DNA of 45,341 nucleotides from Oscillospiraceae bacterium (GTDB lineage Bacteria; Bacillota; Clostridia; Oscillospirales; CAG-272). Positions 26,531-34,536 of this stretch are shown here, piece by piece. Made by a program: the position numbers and the translations under genes. The notes below the pieces were generated by a model. It did no database searches, was not told where the DNA came from, and was given only the letters and a program-made list of their open reading frames with translations. The stretch is taken from NCBI GenBank assembly GCA_015064685.1, contig SVRT01000019.1, positions 1-45,341 of the forward strand. Reading direction: 5' to 3'. The first letter of the stretch is position 1, and every line of letters starts with the position of its first letter.

Positions 26531-27250
26531 TCAAAGCTCGAAAAAGTTCTGATATTTTGTTGATACTCCTTCTTTGTAAAGATGGGAGTCGTTTGAGAGC
26601 TGAAGTATCTTTGGAATGCACTTCTCCCCCTCGTTGCCGTGTATCCTTATGACCGTGACACCGGTGTGACCCATATCAAATCGCGTGCAGAATTCGGGGT
26701 ATGGGATGTCGCACAGCGCACTGAGGAATGCAAGCCCGAAGCCCTGGTGAGCAAATAATGCCACCCTTCCGTATTGTTGCTTGGCAACCGTGTAGCAGTT
26801 ATTCTCCTTGTCGTGAATAAATCCGAGAGACGCCATAAACTTATCGGTCTCATTCTCGATCCGTTCAAAGCCGGGTTTAAAGCTCGTCCCGTCAAAAAAG
26901 GGATGTGAATACCAATCCTTGCCAAGAGCCTTTATCTCGGGGCTGGCAAGGAGAAGACTGGTGGAATGACTCTGAAAAGCCCAGCATTTATTACCCTTTT
27001 CATTGGTTACGGTAAGATCTCTCCACGCATATCCCTCGTTGCACCAGTCGAGTATCTCCGCCTCCATACCGAGAGCGCGACATGTGGGCTCGGCGGTCTG
27101 ACGGGCGCGGTTCGAGCTTGAAGCGTATATCTTATCGAATCCGAGAATAGACAAACGCTTAGCAAGTGCCTCTGCCTGAGCATGACCAAGCTCGGTCAGG
27201 CTGTCGGGGTTATATATGGGGTCTCCGTGCCTTACGTAATAAAGAAGCAT
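26531..27250 (-). CDS. Histidine phosphatase superfamily protein
   Basis: 239 residues. The catalytic RHG motif is at residues 7-9 (YYVRHGD), followed by SSNRARQTAEP and the second catalytic His in FAHQGFG near residue 167. The family includes phosphoglycerate mutases and small-molecule phosphatases; the substrate cannot be chosen from sequence. It is preceded by GGAGG and its own consensus promoter, and is the first gene of the unit that continues into trkA 63 bp later. Confidence 0.92.
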   Translation of the reverse strand: MLLYYVRHGDPIYNPDSLTELGHAQAEALAKRLSILGFDKIYASSSNRARQTAEPTCRALGMEAEILDWCNEGYAWRDLTVTNEKGNKCWAFQSHSTSLLLASPEIKALGKDWYSHPFFDGTSFKPGFERIENETDKFMASLGFIHDKENNCYTVAKQQYGRVALFAHQGFGLAFLSALCDIPYPEFCTRFDMGHTGVTVIRIHGNEGEKCIPKILQLSNDSHLYKEGVSTKYQNFFEL

Positions 27251-27275
27251 TCCGTCACCTCCACTTCAATAAAAA

Positions 27276-27304
27276 ATTATACCACTAATTTGTATTTTTG
27301 TAAA
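27276..27304 (-). promoter_or_regulatory. Promoter of the phosphatase-trkAH-tmk-yitT operon
   Basis: TTTACA (27304-27299), a 17-bp spacer and TATAAT (27281-27276) on the minus strand, about 25 bp before the phosphatase start codon. Confidence 0.85.
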
Positions 27305-27315
27305 TAGATTTAATA

Positions 27316-27356
27316 AAAAAAGCACGCGCTCCGACCCGAAAGATCGGAACGCGTGC
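27316..27356 (-). terminator. Terminator of the XRE regulator unit
   Basis: A 15-bp, nearly perfect stem (GCACGCG and CCGA arms pairing with TCGG and CGCGTGC, CGAAA loop) is followed on the minus strand by TTTTTTTATT. It lies 14 bp after the XRE stop codon and separates it from the phosphatase promoter. Confidence 0.92.
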
Positions 27357-27369
27357 CTTTTATGGAGCG

Positions 27370-27579
27370 CTATTGCACTCCCAAAAGCTCCGAAACGGAT
27401 ACGCCGAGCGAATCGGCTATCTCGTCAAGAATGGCAATGTCGGGACAGGAGCTACCTCTCTCCCATTTCGAGACCGCCTGCGCAGTAACGCCGACTCTGT
27501 CGGCTAAATCCTTTTGAGTTAGCCCAAGAGTGTGCCTGGCGGAAGCGATCTTCTTGCCTAAATTGTTTGTGTCGATCAT
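27370..27579 (-). CDS. Small XRE/Cro-type helix-turn-helix regulator
   Basis: 69 residues, hardly more than one HTH_3 domain: LGKKIASARHTLGLTQKDLA, then VTAQAVSKWERGSSCPDIAI and LADSLGVSVSELLG-like ending (here IADSLGVSVSELLGVQ). Many relatives carry a C-terminal extension that is absent here, and a strong terminator follows directly, so the gene looks complete as a mini-regulator. AAGGAG is placed seven bases before the ATG. It is the only conventional protein in a unit with a perfect consensus promoter and a leader of about 265 nt. Its targets are unknown; autoregulation is plausible. Confidence 0.9.
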   Translation of the reverse strand: MIDTNNLGKKIASARHTLGLTQKDLADRVGVTAQAVSKWERGSSCPDIAILDEIADSLGVSVSELLGVQ

Positions 27580-27609
27580 CTGCTAACTCCTTGCTGCTTA
27601 TGCATTGGG

Positions 27610-27758
27610 CGAACACACCCCTGCAAAAAGATGAGTTCGCTGTGATACCGTAAATTGCAATTCAGCATCTTGCAATCGCGGTAACCCGGGACATCTCGCC
27701 GCAAAGAGCACTGACGAAAGGATATTACCTATTCGTCAAAGACCTGCTCCGAGGCGAG
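27610..27758 (-). ncRNA. Structured multi-hairpin leader upstream of the XRE gene (attenuator, riboswitch-like or sRNA)
   Basis: On the minus strand three stable structures follow one another. A: a coaxial arm made of CTCGCC/GGCGAG (27758-27753 with 27700-27695), GAGCA/TGCTC (27749-27745 with 27710-27706) and TGACGAA/TTCGTCA (27738-27732 with 27718-27712). B: TACCG/CGGTA with inner ATTGCAA/TTGCAAT (27683-27646). C: GCGAAC/GTTCGC (27640-27610). The stop codon of the leader ORF at 27736 lies inside arm A, so translation would disturb it. An alternative pairing, AAGATG (27671-27666) with CATCTT (27633-27628) followed by U's, would compete with B and C. I could not match it to a riboswitch class I know. 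Confidence 0.65.
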
Positions 27759-27789
27759 TTTGCAGTATCCTGAAATCAATAAAAAACAT
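27736..27789 (-). CDS. Putative 17-codon leader peptide
   Basis: Encodes MFFIDFRILQTRLGAGL followed by TGA. AGGAGG (27802-27797) is seven bases before the ATG, an ideal arrangement. An ATG four bases upstream would be too close to the Shine-Dalgarno and gives only five codons. The ORF begins about 60 nt after the predicted transcription start and ends within the first stem of the structured leader, the classical geometry of a translation-coupled attenuator. The peptide is not recognised. Confidence 0.6.
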   Translation of the reverse strand: MFFIDFRILQTRLGAGL

Positions 27790-27820
27790 ACATCCGCCTC
27801 CTATTCTTTAGTATTTCGTG

Positions 27821-27842
27821 CTGTCGCGGTCTATTTCGACAG
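27821..27842 (-). other. Small hairpin at the 5' end of the XRE leader
   Basis: CTGTCG pairs with CGACAG around a short loop, starting about 6 nt after the predicted transcription start. It may stabilise the 5' end of the transcript. Confidence 0.45.
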
Positions 27843-27854
27843 TCCGATACAACT

Positions 27855-27883
27855 ATTATATTGCTAAATAATTTCTTTGTCAA
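27855..27883 (-). promoter_or_regulatory. Perfect consensus promoter of the leader-XRE unit
   Basis: TTGACA (27883-27878), a 17-bp spacer and TATAAT (27860-27855), both boxes exact. It lies 45 bp after the mglC stop codon, with no convincing terminator between them, so mgl transcripts may read into it. Confidence 0.92.
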
Positions 27884-27927
27884 TAAACTTTTGGTTGAAA
27901 AAATAACAATTATCCAAGTTTTTGCTA

Positions 27928-28980
27928 TTATCTCTTTACAAGATACTTCCGCATATCTATCGCGCAGGCAATAAGGATGATAAGACCCTTGATGATATAC
28001 TGCATATTCGCGTCAATGCTAAGCGCGGTGAGACCTACGAAGATCAGTCTCAGAAGCACGACTCCCACGATGACTCCCCGTATCTTGCCTATTCCACCGA
28101 CAAAGGAAACTCCTCCTATAACGCAGGCAGCGATAGCATCAAGCTCGTAGTTCAGACCGGTAGCCGCCGAGTTTGATCCGATCCTCGCCGCCTCGATAAA
28201 TCCCGTCATACCGTAAAGAATACCCGCAAGCATAAAGACGAGCATAGTCACTCTCTTTACGTTAACGCCCGAAACGTTCGCCGCCTCAGGATTTGAGCCT
28301 ACCGCGAACATATTCTTTCCGAAGGTCGTCTTGTTCCAGATGAACCACATTACAGCGGTTATCAGAATTGCATACCAGACGTAATTCGGGATAGGTGTCT
28401 TTCCTATCGACAGTATACTTCCGTTAATGAAATTCGTATACGATGAGTCAAGCCCGGAGATAGACTGTCCGTTGTTGTTCCCTATCCTCAGATACATAAG
28501 AAGCGCGCCGTAAGCAATAAGCTGTGTTGACAGCGTGACTATAAACGGATGCAAATGAAACCTCGCAGTGCAAAAGCCGTTGATAAGTCCGACGAGCGCG
28601 CCGAGTCCAAGCGCTATGAGAAGCACCGCGGGGATGGGCAGAGTCGCAAGACCCGGGAATACCTTCCCGGCATATCCCGACGCCTGCAATAGCGACGCAC
28701 TGACGCACGCGACAACACCTACGATTCGCCCCGCAGACAGATCTGTTCCCGAGAGAATTATCGCTCCCGCGATTCCGAGTGCTATCGGCAGATTCGCCGC
28801 CGAGAGCGAAATAATGTTTACAATAGATGCCGCCGACAAAAAGTTGGGTCTTAGGAATCCGATAACGATAACCGCCGCAATAAGAAACATATACAGTGAG
28901 TTATTGATAAAAAATTCCTTGCGATAGCCCTTTCTTTGCTCGGGAGACATCTCCCTGTATCTTTCTATTGCCTTGATCAT
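27928..28980 (-). CDS. mglC: Galactose/methylgalactoside-type ABC transporter permease
   Basis: 350 residues with 8-10 hydrophobic helices and the sugar-permease signatures GTDLSAGRIVGVVACVSASL, AVGSNPEAANVSGVNVKR and AACVIGGVSFVGGIGKIRG. An upstream in-frame TTG would overlap mglA, but the ATG at 28980 has GGAG eight bases before it and is preferred. Forms the membrane channel for the MglA ATPase. Last gene of mglB-mglA-mglC. Rbs- and Xyl-type permeases belong to the same family; the neighbouring MglB decides for the Mgl type. Confidence 0.92.
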   Translation of the reverse strand: MIKAIERYREMSPEQRKGYRKEFFINNSLYMFLIAAVIVIGFLRPNFLSAASIVNIISLSAANLPIALGIAGAIILSGTDLSAGRIVGVVACVSASLLQASGYAGKVFPGLATLPIPAVLLIALGLGALVGLINGFCTARFHLHPFIVTLSTQLIAYGALLMYLRIGNNNGQSISGLDSSYTNFINGSILSIGKTPIPNYVWYAILITAVMWFIWNKTTFGKNMFAVGSNPEAANVSGVNVKRVTMLVFMLAGILYGMTGFIEAARIGSNSAATGLNYELDAIAACVIGGVSFVGGIGKIRGVIVGVVLLRLIFVGLTALSIDANMQYIIKGLIILIACAIDMRKYLVKR

Positions 28981-28996
28981 GTTCGTGTCTCCAAAA

Positions 28997-30499
28997 TCAC
29001 ATATATTTTGATGCAAGAGTCATAATTTCCTCCTGTGTCGTCTTTTTCGCATCGACCTCTCCTGCAATTCGCCCGGACGACATAACGTATATGCGGTCGC
29101 ATATACCGAGCAGCTCGGGAAGCTCGCTTGAGATGACGATAATTGACTTTCCCTTCGCCGCCAACGCATCAATCAGTTGATATATCTCGTATTTTGCGCC
29201 AACGTCGATTCCTCTCGTCGGCTCATCGAGCATCAGTATCTCGGGCTCGGTAAGCAGCCACCGTCCGATTATCACCTTCTGCTGATTTCCACCGGACAGC
29301 AGCTTGATCTGTGTCTTTTGCGATGCGGTCTTGATGTTCATCGACCTTATCGCCCAATCGGTGTCCTCTCTTCGTTTCTTGTCCGAGAGCAGACCGAAGC
29401 GCAAATACTTTTTAAGCCCCGACACCGTCGTGTTCTCGCAAATATCGAGGATTCCGAAAATACCCGTTGCGCGTCGCTCCTCGGTGATAAGAGCAAAGCC
29501 ATTTCTGATCGCCTCGCGCGGATCGCGGTTTTTTATCTCCTTGCCGCCAAGATATATCCTGCCCGACTCTCGCTCGGATATGCCGAAAATGTTTTCAATG
29601 ACCTCGGTGCGTCCCGCTCCCGCAAGCCCGGCAAAGCCAATTATCTCGCCTTGGCGGAGATCAAAGCTTACGTCCTTGACGTGATTGTGCTTTGATGAAA
29701 GCCCCTCGACCTTCAAAATCACCTTCCCGGGAGTATTCGTCTTTTTCGGATACATTTCCGTAAGCTCTCTGCCTACCATAAGGTGAATGATTTTGTCCAT
29801 GGTCATATTATCCGACGGCTCGGTGGCTATATGACTACCGTCTCTCATCACCGTGATCTCATCAGAGATCCGCAAGATCTCGTCCATCTTGTGCGAGATG
29901 TAGATAATTCCGCAGCCCCGTTGCTTCAACGTTTCAATGATCCTGAAAAGATGCTCGACCTCGCGGTCGGAGAGCGAGCTTGTCGGCTCGTCAAGCACGA
30001 TCACCTTCGCATCGTAGGATACTGCCTTGGCTATCTCCGCCATCTGCCTCTCGGCAACCGACATCGTGCTCATAATTCGACGGGGATCGGTCTTGATGCC
30101 GAGGTCGTCAAAGATCCTCTTCGTCCTCTCGTACATCTCTCGCTCAGAGGTGATAAATCCAAGCCTTGTCGGATACCGACCAAGCCAGATATTGTCCATA
30201 ACGTTGCGCTTCGTAGCTTGGTTCAGCTCCTGATGTACCATTGCCACACCGTTGCGAAGTGCGTCGTTCGGATTTTTGAAGCTTACCTCTCTGCCCTCAA
30301 GATACACCTCGCCCGAGTCGGCTGAGTATATTCCGAAAAGGCATTTCATAAGAGTTGATTTTCCCGCGCCGTTCTCGCCCATAAGAGCGTGAACGCTACC
30401 CCTCCTGAGCGTGAGCGAAACGCCGTCCAGCGCGCGCACACCCGGAAATTCCTTGACTATATTTTTCATTTCGAGCAAAACGCCCGTGTCCTTTGTCAT
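28997..30499 (-). CDS. mglA: Galactose/methylgalactoside-type ABC transporter ATP-binding protein (dual ATPase)
   Basis: 500 residues with two fused ABC domains, the layout of MglA/RbsA. First half: Walker [10 protein letters not shown] (41-49), signature [13 protein letters not shown] and Walker [11 protein letters not shown]. Second half: degenerate Walker [10 protein letters not shown], a complete LSGGNQQK signature and [13 protein letters not shown]. The asymmetry between the halves is normal for the family. Provides energy for import by MglC. It is 15 bp after mglB and 16 bp before the mglC start. Confidence 0.95.
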   Translation of the reverse strand: MTKDTGVLLEMKNIVKEFPGVRALDGVSLTLRRGSVHALMGENGAGKSTLMKCLFGIYSADSGEVYLEGREVSFKNPNDALRNGVAMVHQELNQATKRNVMDNIWLGRYPTRLGFITSEREMYERTKRIFDDLGIKTDPRRIMSTMSVAERQMAEIAKAVSYDAKVIVLDEPTSSLSDREVEHLFRIIETLKQRGCGIIYISHKMDEILRISDEITVMRDGSHIATEPSDNMTMDKIIHLMVGRELTEMYPKKTNTPGKVILKVEGLSSKHNHVKDVSFDLRQGEIIGFAGLAGAGRTEVIENIFGISERESGRIYLGGKEIKNRDPREAIRNGFALITEERRATGIFGILDICENTTVSGLKKYLRFGLLSDKKRREDTDWAIRSMNIKTASQKTQIKLLSGGNQQKVIIGRWLLTEPEILMLDEPTRGIDVGAKYEIYQLIDALAAKGKSIIVISSELPELLGICDRIYVMSSGRIAGEVDAKKTTQEEIMTLASKYM

Positions 30500-30514
30500 A
30501 CACTCACCCCGAGG

Positions 30515-31600
30515 TTATTTTTGATTTTTGCCGAGATATGCGGAGTAAGGTATCCTTATTTTTGTAACGTTGCTGTCTATAGAGTACGCGTCAAGTCCGT
30601 CCGTGAGCTTTTTGCCGTCTGTCAGCGAATTCTGAATTATCCTTGATACCGCATCCGCCATTCCGTCGGCATCCTGCTTGACGGTACCCGTCATCTTGCC
30701 CTTTTCGATCAGATCTACCGCCGCCTCTGTCGCATCAACTCCAAATACGGGGATCTGCCTTGAATCCGCTCGCCCGAGATTGTAGCCGGCGTTGTTAAGT
30801 GCAGAGATAGCCCCCTCCGCCATTCCGTCGTTGTTGCAGATAACAAGCTCTATCATATTTCCCTTTTTCTCGGTGTAAGAGGTGAGAGCCGTTGTCATAT
30901 ATTCGTTTGCGGCGGATGCCGACCACTGTCCGTTTCTGTCCACAAGATATTTGTTGTTGTTCGAAGGGTCATAGAAACGAAGAGGAGGGAGAGTATTGCT
31001 TTTGAGTATCTTATCAGCCTCGCTGACGCTGTACTGCGTCCTGTATATTGCTTCGTTATTGCCCTCCTCACCCTTAAAAAGGATATAGGAGATAACTCCG
31101 TCACCGTTGATGTCAAGGGATTTGAAGTTGTCCTTAACGTACTGACCAATTATCTGCCCCTGAAGGATTCCCGCCTCCTTGGCGTCGGTGCCTACGAAAG
31201 CGCACCGCTCGTAGCTCTTGACCGCCGCGTCGGACACCTCTCTGTTAAAGAATATCACGGGAATATCCGCATTCTTTGCAAGTGTGATGATTCCGTTTGC
31301 GGCATCATCCGAGCCGGTGTTGACGATATTGACAATGATCGCCTTTGCGCCGTTTGTGATAGCGGTCTGTATCTGCTCGGTCTGAGTGGTCTGATTACCG
31401 TTTCCGTCGTGGTCCTGGAAGCTTATCCCTGCGTCCTTCAGCTGCTTGCCGAGCGCGCTTCTTACGTTAGAAATATAAGGGTCGCTGAAGGTGTAATAAA
31501 ACACATGAACGTCTGCAGCACTCGCACTGCACGAGGATGTGAATATGGGCAGAGACGTGAGCATACATATTAGTAAGAGAATGCTTAAAAGCTTTTTCAT
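30515..31600 (-). CDS. mglB: Galactose/glucose-binding lipoprotein of the Mgl importer
   Basis: 361 residues. The ATG at 31600 has GGAGG five bases upstream, and the longer open frame before it has no support. The signal peptide (MKKLLSILLLICML) ends in a lipobox-like FTSSC with Cys24, so the protein is probably lipid-anchored outside the membrane. It is a periplasmic-binding-protein type 1 fold. DINGDGVIS (163-171) matches the EF-hand-like calcium loop found in MglB, and IPVFGVDATEAAVDLIEKGK and GTVKQDADGMADA match the sugar-binding lobe. These two features favour galactose/glucose over ribose. I see no strong promoter before it (only a TATAAA at 31666-31661), so expression may need an activator. 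Confidence 0.93.
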   Translation of the reverse strand: MKKLLSILLLICMLTSLPIFTSSCSASAADVHVFYYTFSDPYISNVRSALGKQLKDAGISFQDHDGNGNQTTQTEQIQTAITNGAKAIIVNIVNTGSDDAANGIITLAKNADIPVIFFNREVSDAAVKSYERCAFVGTDAKEAGILQGQIIGQYVKDNFKSLDINGDGVISYILFKGEEGNNEAIYRTQYSVSEADKILKSNTLPPLRFYDPSNNNKYLVDRNGQWSASAANEYMTTALTSYTEKKGNMIELVICNNDGMAEGAISALNNAGYNLGRADSRQIPVFGVDATEAAVDLIEKGKMTGTVKQDADGMADAVSRIIQNSLTDGKKLTDGLDAYSIDSNVTKIRIPYSAYLGKNQK

Positions 31601-31726
31601 TTGTTCCTCCGATCCGCAAAACTGCAAGCAATTTTACCTTGATGCACAATTTTGCCGTTATTTATATTGTTCTTCACTTCGCATAAAAAATCAGAGTAAA
31701 AAAATGACACCCGAGCCTCATTTTTC

Positions 31727-31755
31727 TTGACAGCCTTTTTACCTTATGGTATAAT
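31727..31755 (+). promoter_or_regulatory. Consensus promoter of the CHAP hydrolase gene
   Basis: TTGACA (31727-31732), a 17-bp spacer and TATAAT (31750-31755), both exact. The start codon is about 90 bp downstream. Confidence 0.9.
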
Positions 31756-31843
31756 TAAGCTGTCATAGAAAAAATACCCATAATCAAACTTGCCGCGCAA
31801 GTTTTTGATCAAAAGAAAAAATCCCTCCAAAAAGGAGAGAAAA

Positions 31844-33382
31844 ATGAAAAGTAAAAGAATCATAAATCTCTGCGCGCCTCTCCTCGCTCTTGCGGTGATA
31901 TGCGGCGCATGCGCCGTGTGTGGCGGAGATGCGGAAATGCTTGCGATAGAAGCTTCCGCCGCGGATGCGCAGTATAACATGACAAGTGAATATAAATCCG
32001 GTAAGTACTACCGCAATCTTACGTCCCTTTCCCTGTCGGGAGACGGAGCGAGAGACACAGTCGCGATCGCGATGTCTCAGGTCGGATACCATGAGGGAAA
32101 CTCGGAGAGTGATTTTGACGGTGAGAGCAAGACGGGTACTCGGGATTATGTCGAGTATAACGTCCTTTACGGAAAGCTTGACAACGACCAGGGCAATGGA
32201 CTCAGCTACGGTTATTATTGGTGCGCATCCTTCGTCAATTGGTGTCTGCGCCAGGCGGGCATCCCCGAGAGCGCGACCGCCGGAGCAGAGGTAAGCTGTC
32301 AGAGGTGGTTTGGCGACTGCAAAGACGCAGGCATATACCGCTCCAAGAGTGGATACCTTCCCGTGCTTGGCGACATCGTGTTCTTCAAGGACAGAGGCAG
32401 CGCGTCTGACTCAACGCACGTAGGTCTTGTAAGATATTCCGACGGTCATTACGTCTATACAGTTGAGGGTAACACCTCAACGGGCAGCGGATATTCAAGC
32501 AACGGAGAGTACGTTGCGCTCAAAAAGCACGCGCTCACAAGCGATTACATAGTCGGATACGCAACCCCGAAGTACGGAGACGTCAAAACGAATCGCTCCG
32601 TCGACTATTCGGGAGAGTTTTTGTCCGCAGGAGACTATATTTCCGAGAGCGCGCAGGGCATCTATTCCGATGCTGACCTCAAAACCGCTACGGGAAAGAG
32701 CATATCTCCCTTCTCGGTCTTCGGTGTAAAGGTGATAGGTGAAAGCAGTATCAAGGTGTCTTATAACGGTACAGAAGGATATATATCTGCCGAGCCGAAG
32801 ATAATACAGATCACAACAGCGGAGAACGTATACGTAACAAACTACGTAAACGACGACGGCACGCTTATGTATATGCCTCAGTACCGCCGCGCAGGTCAGC
32901 AGAAAAACGTATATTCCAACGAGCCCAAGCGCGACAAGAGCGGATTTGTCGGCTGGAAGGTTGACGACGGCTCGGGAGATATTCTCGACCCCGGAGAGCC
33001 GCTTCCGGCAAAGGATAAGGATATAACTCTCAAGGCGGTTTGGGACAGCAATTATTACGTTGTGACCTTTAAGAACGCAGACGGTACAATTATAAAGCAG
33101 ATGCACGGATATTACGGCACCGAATACGAGTCTCCCGAGCCCCCATCCGCCCCCGACGGGCAGGTCTTTTACGGTTGGGGAGAAAAGATTGACGGGATAA
33201 TCAGGGGTAACGCCACATATACCGCGCAGTTTATCGATGAGGACGAGCTGAAGGCGTCAAGCGCCGAAACGGGCACGGAACAGTCAGCGGGGTGCGGATC
33301 AAGCATAGGACTTGGAGCGGTCATCCTTCCCGTTCTTGTGGGTGTCGCGATCATATCCACAAAGAAAAATAAAGATCAATAA
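31844..33382 (+). CDS. Secreted CHAP-domain cell-wall hydrolase with InlB B-type repeats and Cys-type tail
   Basis: 512 residues. The ATG at 31844 follows AAGGAG and starts a signal peptide (cleavage near ASA-A, residues 38-40). An 18-codon upstream extension has no such site. Residues about 70-230 form a CHAP/NlpC-like cysteine peptidase or amidase: Cys127 in YYWCASFVNWC, His192 in THVGLV and VEGN (207-210) as the third site. About 235-320 is an SH3-like beta domain. About 330-465 contain one or two InlB B-repeat/Flg_new units (FVGWKVDDGSGD, TLKAVWDSNYYVVTF). The C-terminus is SAGCGSSIGLGA, a hydrophobic segment and KKNKDQ. The protein probably cleaves peptidoglycan peptides or amide bonds at the cell surface, where the tail would hold it. 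Monocistronic. Confidence 0.9.
   Translation: MKSKRIINLCAPLLALAVICGACAVCGGDAEMLAIEASAADAQYNMTSEYKSGKYYRNLTSLSLSGDGARDTVAIAMSQVGYHEGNSESDFDGESKTGTRDYVEYNVLYGKLDNDQGNGLSYGYYWCASFVNWCLRQAGIPESATAGAEVSCQRWFGDCKDAGIYRSKSGYLPVLGDIVFFKDRGSASDSTHVGLVRYSDGHYVYTVEGNTSTGSGYSSNGEYVALKKHALTSDYIVGYATPKYGDVKTNRSVDYSGEFLSAGDYISESAQGIYSDADLKTATGKSISPFSVFGVKVIGESSIKVSYNGTEGYISAEPKIIQITTAENVYVTNYVNDDGTLMYMPQYRRAGQQKNVYSNEPKRDKSGFVGWKVDDGSGDILDPGEPLPAKDKDITLKAVWDSNYYVVTFKNADGTIIKQMHGYYGTEYESPEPPSAPDGQVFYGWGEKIDGIIRGNATYTAQFIDEDELKASSAETGTEQSAGCGSSIGLGAVILPVLVGVAIISTKKNKDQ
33290..33379 (+). other. C-terminal Cys-type membrane/sorting signal of the CHAP hydrolase
   Basis: The last 30 residues: GCGSSIGLGA, a hydrophobic stretch (VILPVLVGVAII) and KKNKDQ. 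Seven of the first ten positions match the tail of the 1970-aa protein (GCxSSIGxxA), although the rest of the two proteins is unrelated. A shared sorting role is inferred. Confidence 0.6.
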
Positions 33383-33386
33383 AAAA

Positions 33387-33425
33387 GATCCTTTGGGAAA
33401 TAAATACCCAAAGGATCACTTTTTA
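33387..33425. terminator. Bidirectional terminator between the CHAP gene and gpsA
   Basis: A perfect 11-bp stem (GATCCTTTGGG pairing with CCCAAAGGATC) is followed by ACTTTTTATTT on plus and TTTTTTATTG on minus. The TAA stop of gpsA lies inside the plus-side T tract. Confidence 0.93.
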
Positions 33426-34388
33426 TTTATAAAACTCGGCCTTAATGCTTCTTCCAAACAGCTCACCGAGCGCTATATCGGCGTCCTTACCCTCGTGAAT
33501 AATACTGTAAACACAGCGACAGATCGGCATATCAACTCCATACTTTACTGCAAGAGAGACGATAGCCTTAGCCGTATAATGTCCCTCGGCGAGCTTGTCA
33601 AATTTCTCGCCCTTGACGAGAGCCTCGCCGTAGGCTCTGTTGTGACTGAATTTAGAGAAAACCGTAGCCTCGTAGTCACCGAGATGACAAAGACCGTAAG
33701 CCGAAAGCTCGTTTCCACCCATCTTTGATATAAGCCTTGCGACCTCGCGCGTACCGCGGGACATAAGCGCACCCTTGAGTGTAGATAGACCGAGACCGTC
33801 AAGCATTCCCGCCGCGATACCTATAACGTTCTTCGCCGCCGCGCCTATCTCGTTTCCAAGCAGATCCTCGCCGTAATAGAACCTGATAAGATCGCTTGAA
33901 AACTCGTCAACAAGCATGTGCTTTACCTCATCGTCCGCGCAGTCAATGACCATACAGTTAGGTATTCCTGCGTAAAACTCCTGCACGTGACCGGGACCGA
34001 GCCAGACCGCAACCTTGTTCGACGGGTCTGTCGCGTCGGTCACCACCTCGGAGAGCCTGCGCCCCGTCGAGATCTCTATTCCCTTCATGCATAGCACGAA
34101 AATTTTATTTTTCAGCTCAAGTGTGTCAAGCTCACCCATAAGAGCCGAAAGTCCCTGCGAGCCTATCGAAATAATGATAACGTCCGCATCCCCCACACAC
34201 TCAATGCTGGTCGACAATTTTATCGACTCGGGCAGAGTGAGCAGATCGTTTTTCCTCTCTGAAATAAACCTCTGCATCGCCTCGGAGATTTCGCGACCGT
34301 AAAGAGTGACGTCAAGCCCCTTCTTCTCGGAAAGATACCACGTGATAAGCGAGCCCCAGCGTCCGCATCCTATAACGCAAACTTTCAT
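33423..34388 (-). CDS. gpsA: Glycerol-3-phosphate dehydrogenase [NAD(P)+]
   Basis: Reduces dihydroxyacetone phosphate to sn-glycerol 3-phosphate for phospholipid synthesis. 321 residues from the ATG at 34388, which has AGGAAG about eight bases upstream; a TTG six codons earlier is less likely. The nucleotide motif is GCGRWG (7-12), the catalytic Lys segment is GAAAKNVIGIAAGM, and the GTREVARL substrate motif is present. Cytoplasmic and single-gene. In many Bacillota gpsA is next to der or plsY; here it stands alone. Confidence 0.95.
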   Translation of the reverse strand: MKVCVIGCGRWGSLITWYLSEKKGLDVTLYGREISEAMQRFISERKNDLLTLPESIKLSTSIECVGDADVIIISIGSQGLSALMGELDTLELKNKIFVLCMKGIEISTGRRLSEVVTDATDPSNKVAVWLGPGHVQEFYAGIPNCMVIDCADDEVKHMLVDEFSSDLIRFYYGEDLLGNEIGAAAKNVIGIAAGMLDGLGLSTLKGALMSRGTREVARLISKMGGNELSAYGLCHLGDYEATVFSKFSHNRAYGEALVKGEKFDKLAEGHYTAKAIVSLAVKYGVDMPICRCVYSIIHEGKDADIALGELFGRSIKAEFYK

Positions 34389-34439
34389 CCCTTTTCTTCC
34401 TTTCAACTGTTAGTTTGAAGGCTATCCCCTATAAATTTA

Positions 34440-34468
34440 TTGACAAAATCAAATAAAGATGATAGAAT
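34440..34468 (+). promoter_or_regulatory. Promoter of the ABC-F gene
   Basis: TTGACA (34440-34445), a 17-bp spacer and TAGAAT (34463-34468), about 70 bp before the start codon and divergent from gpsA. Confidence 0.82.
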
Positions 34469-34536
34469 AGAGGATGTTAATAATATTATACAGCATTTGA
34501 CGAACAAAGTCAAGATTCAGATAAAAGGAAGAAGAA

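Noticed and set aside
28981-29016. Upstream TTG start of mglC
   Set aside because: It would overlap mglA and has no Shine-Dalgarno sequence, whereas the ATG at 28980 follows GGAG.
28997-30499. Degenerate Walker A and altered signature in MglA as a damaged gene
   Set aside because: One half with GLAGAGRTE and an unusual first signature is normal for MglA/RbsA-type dual ATPases.
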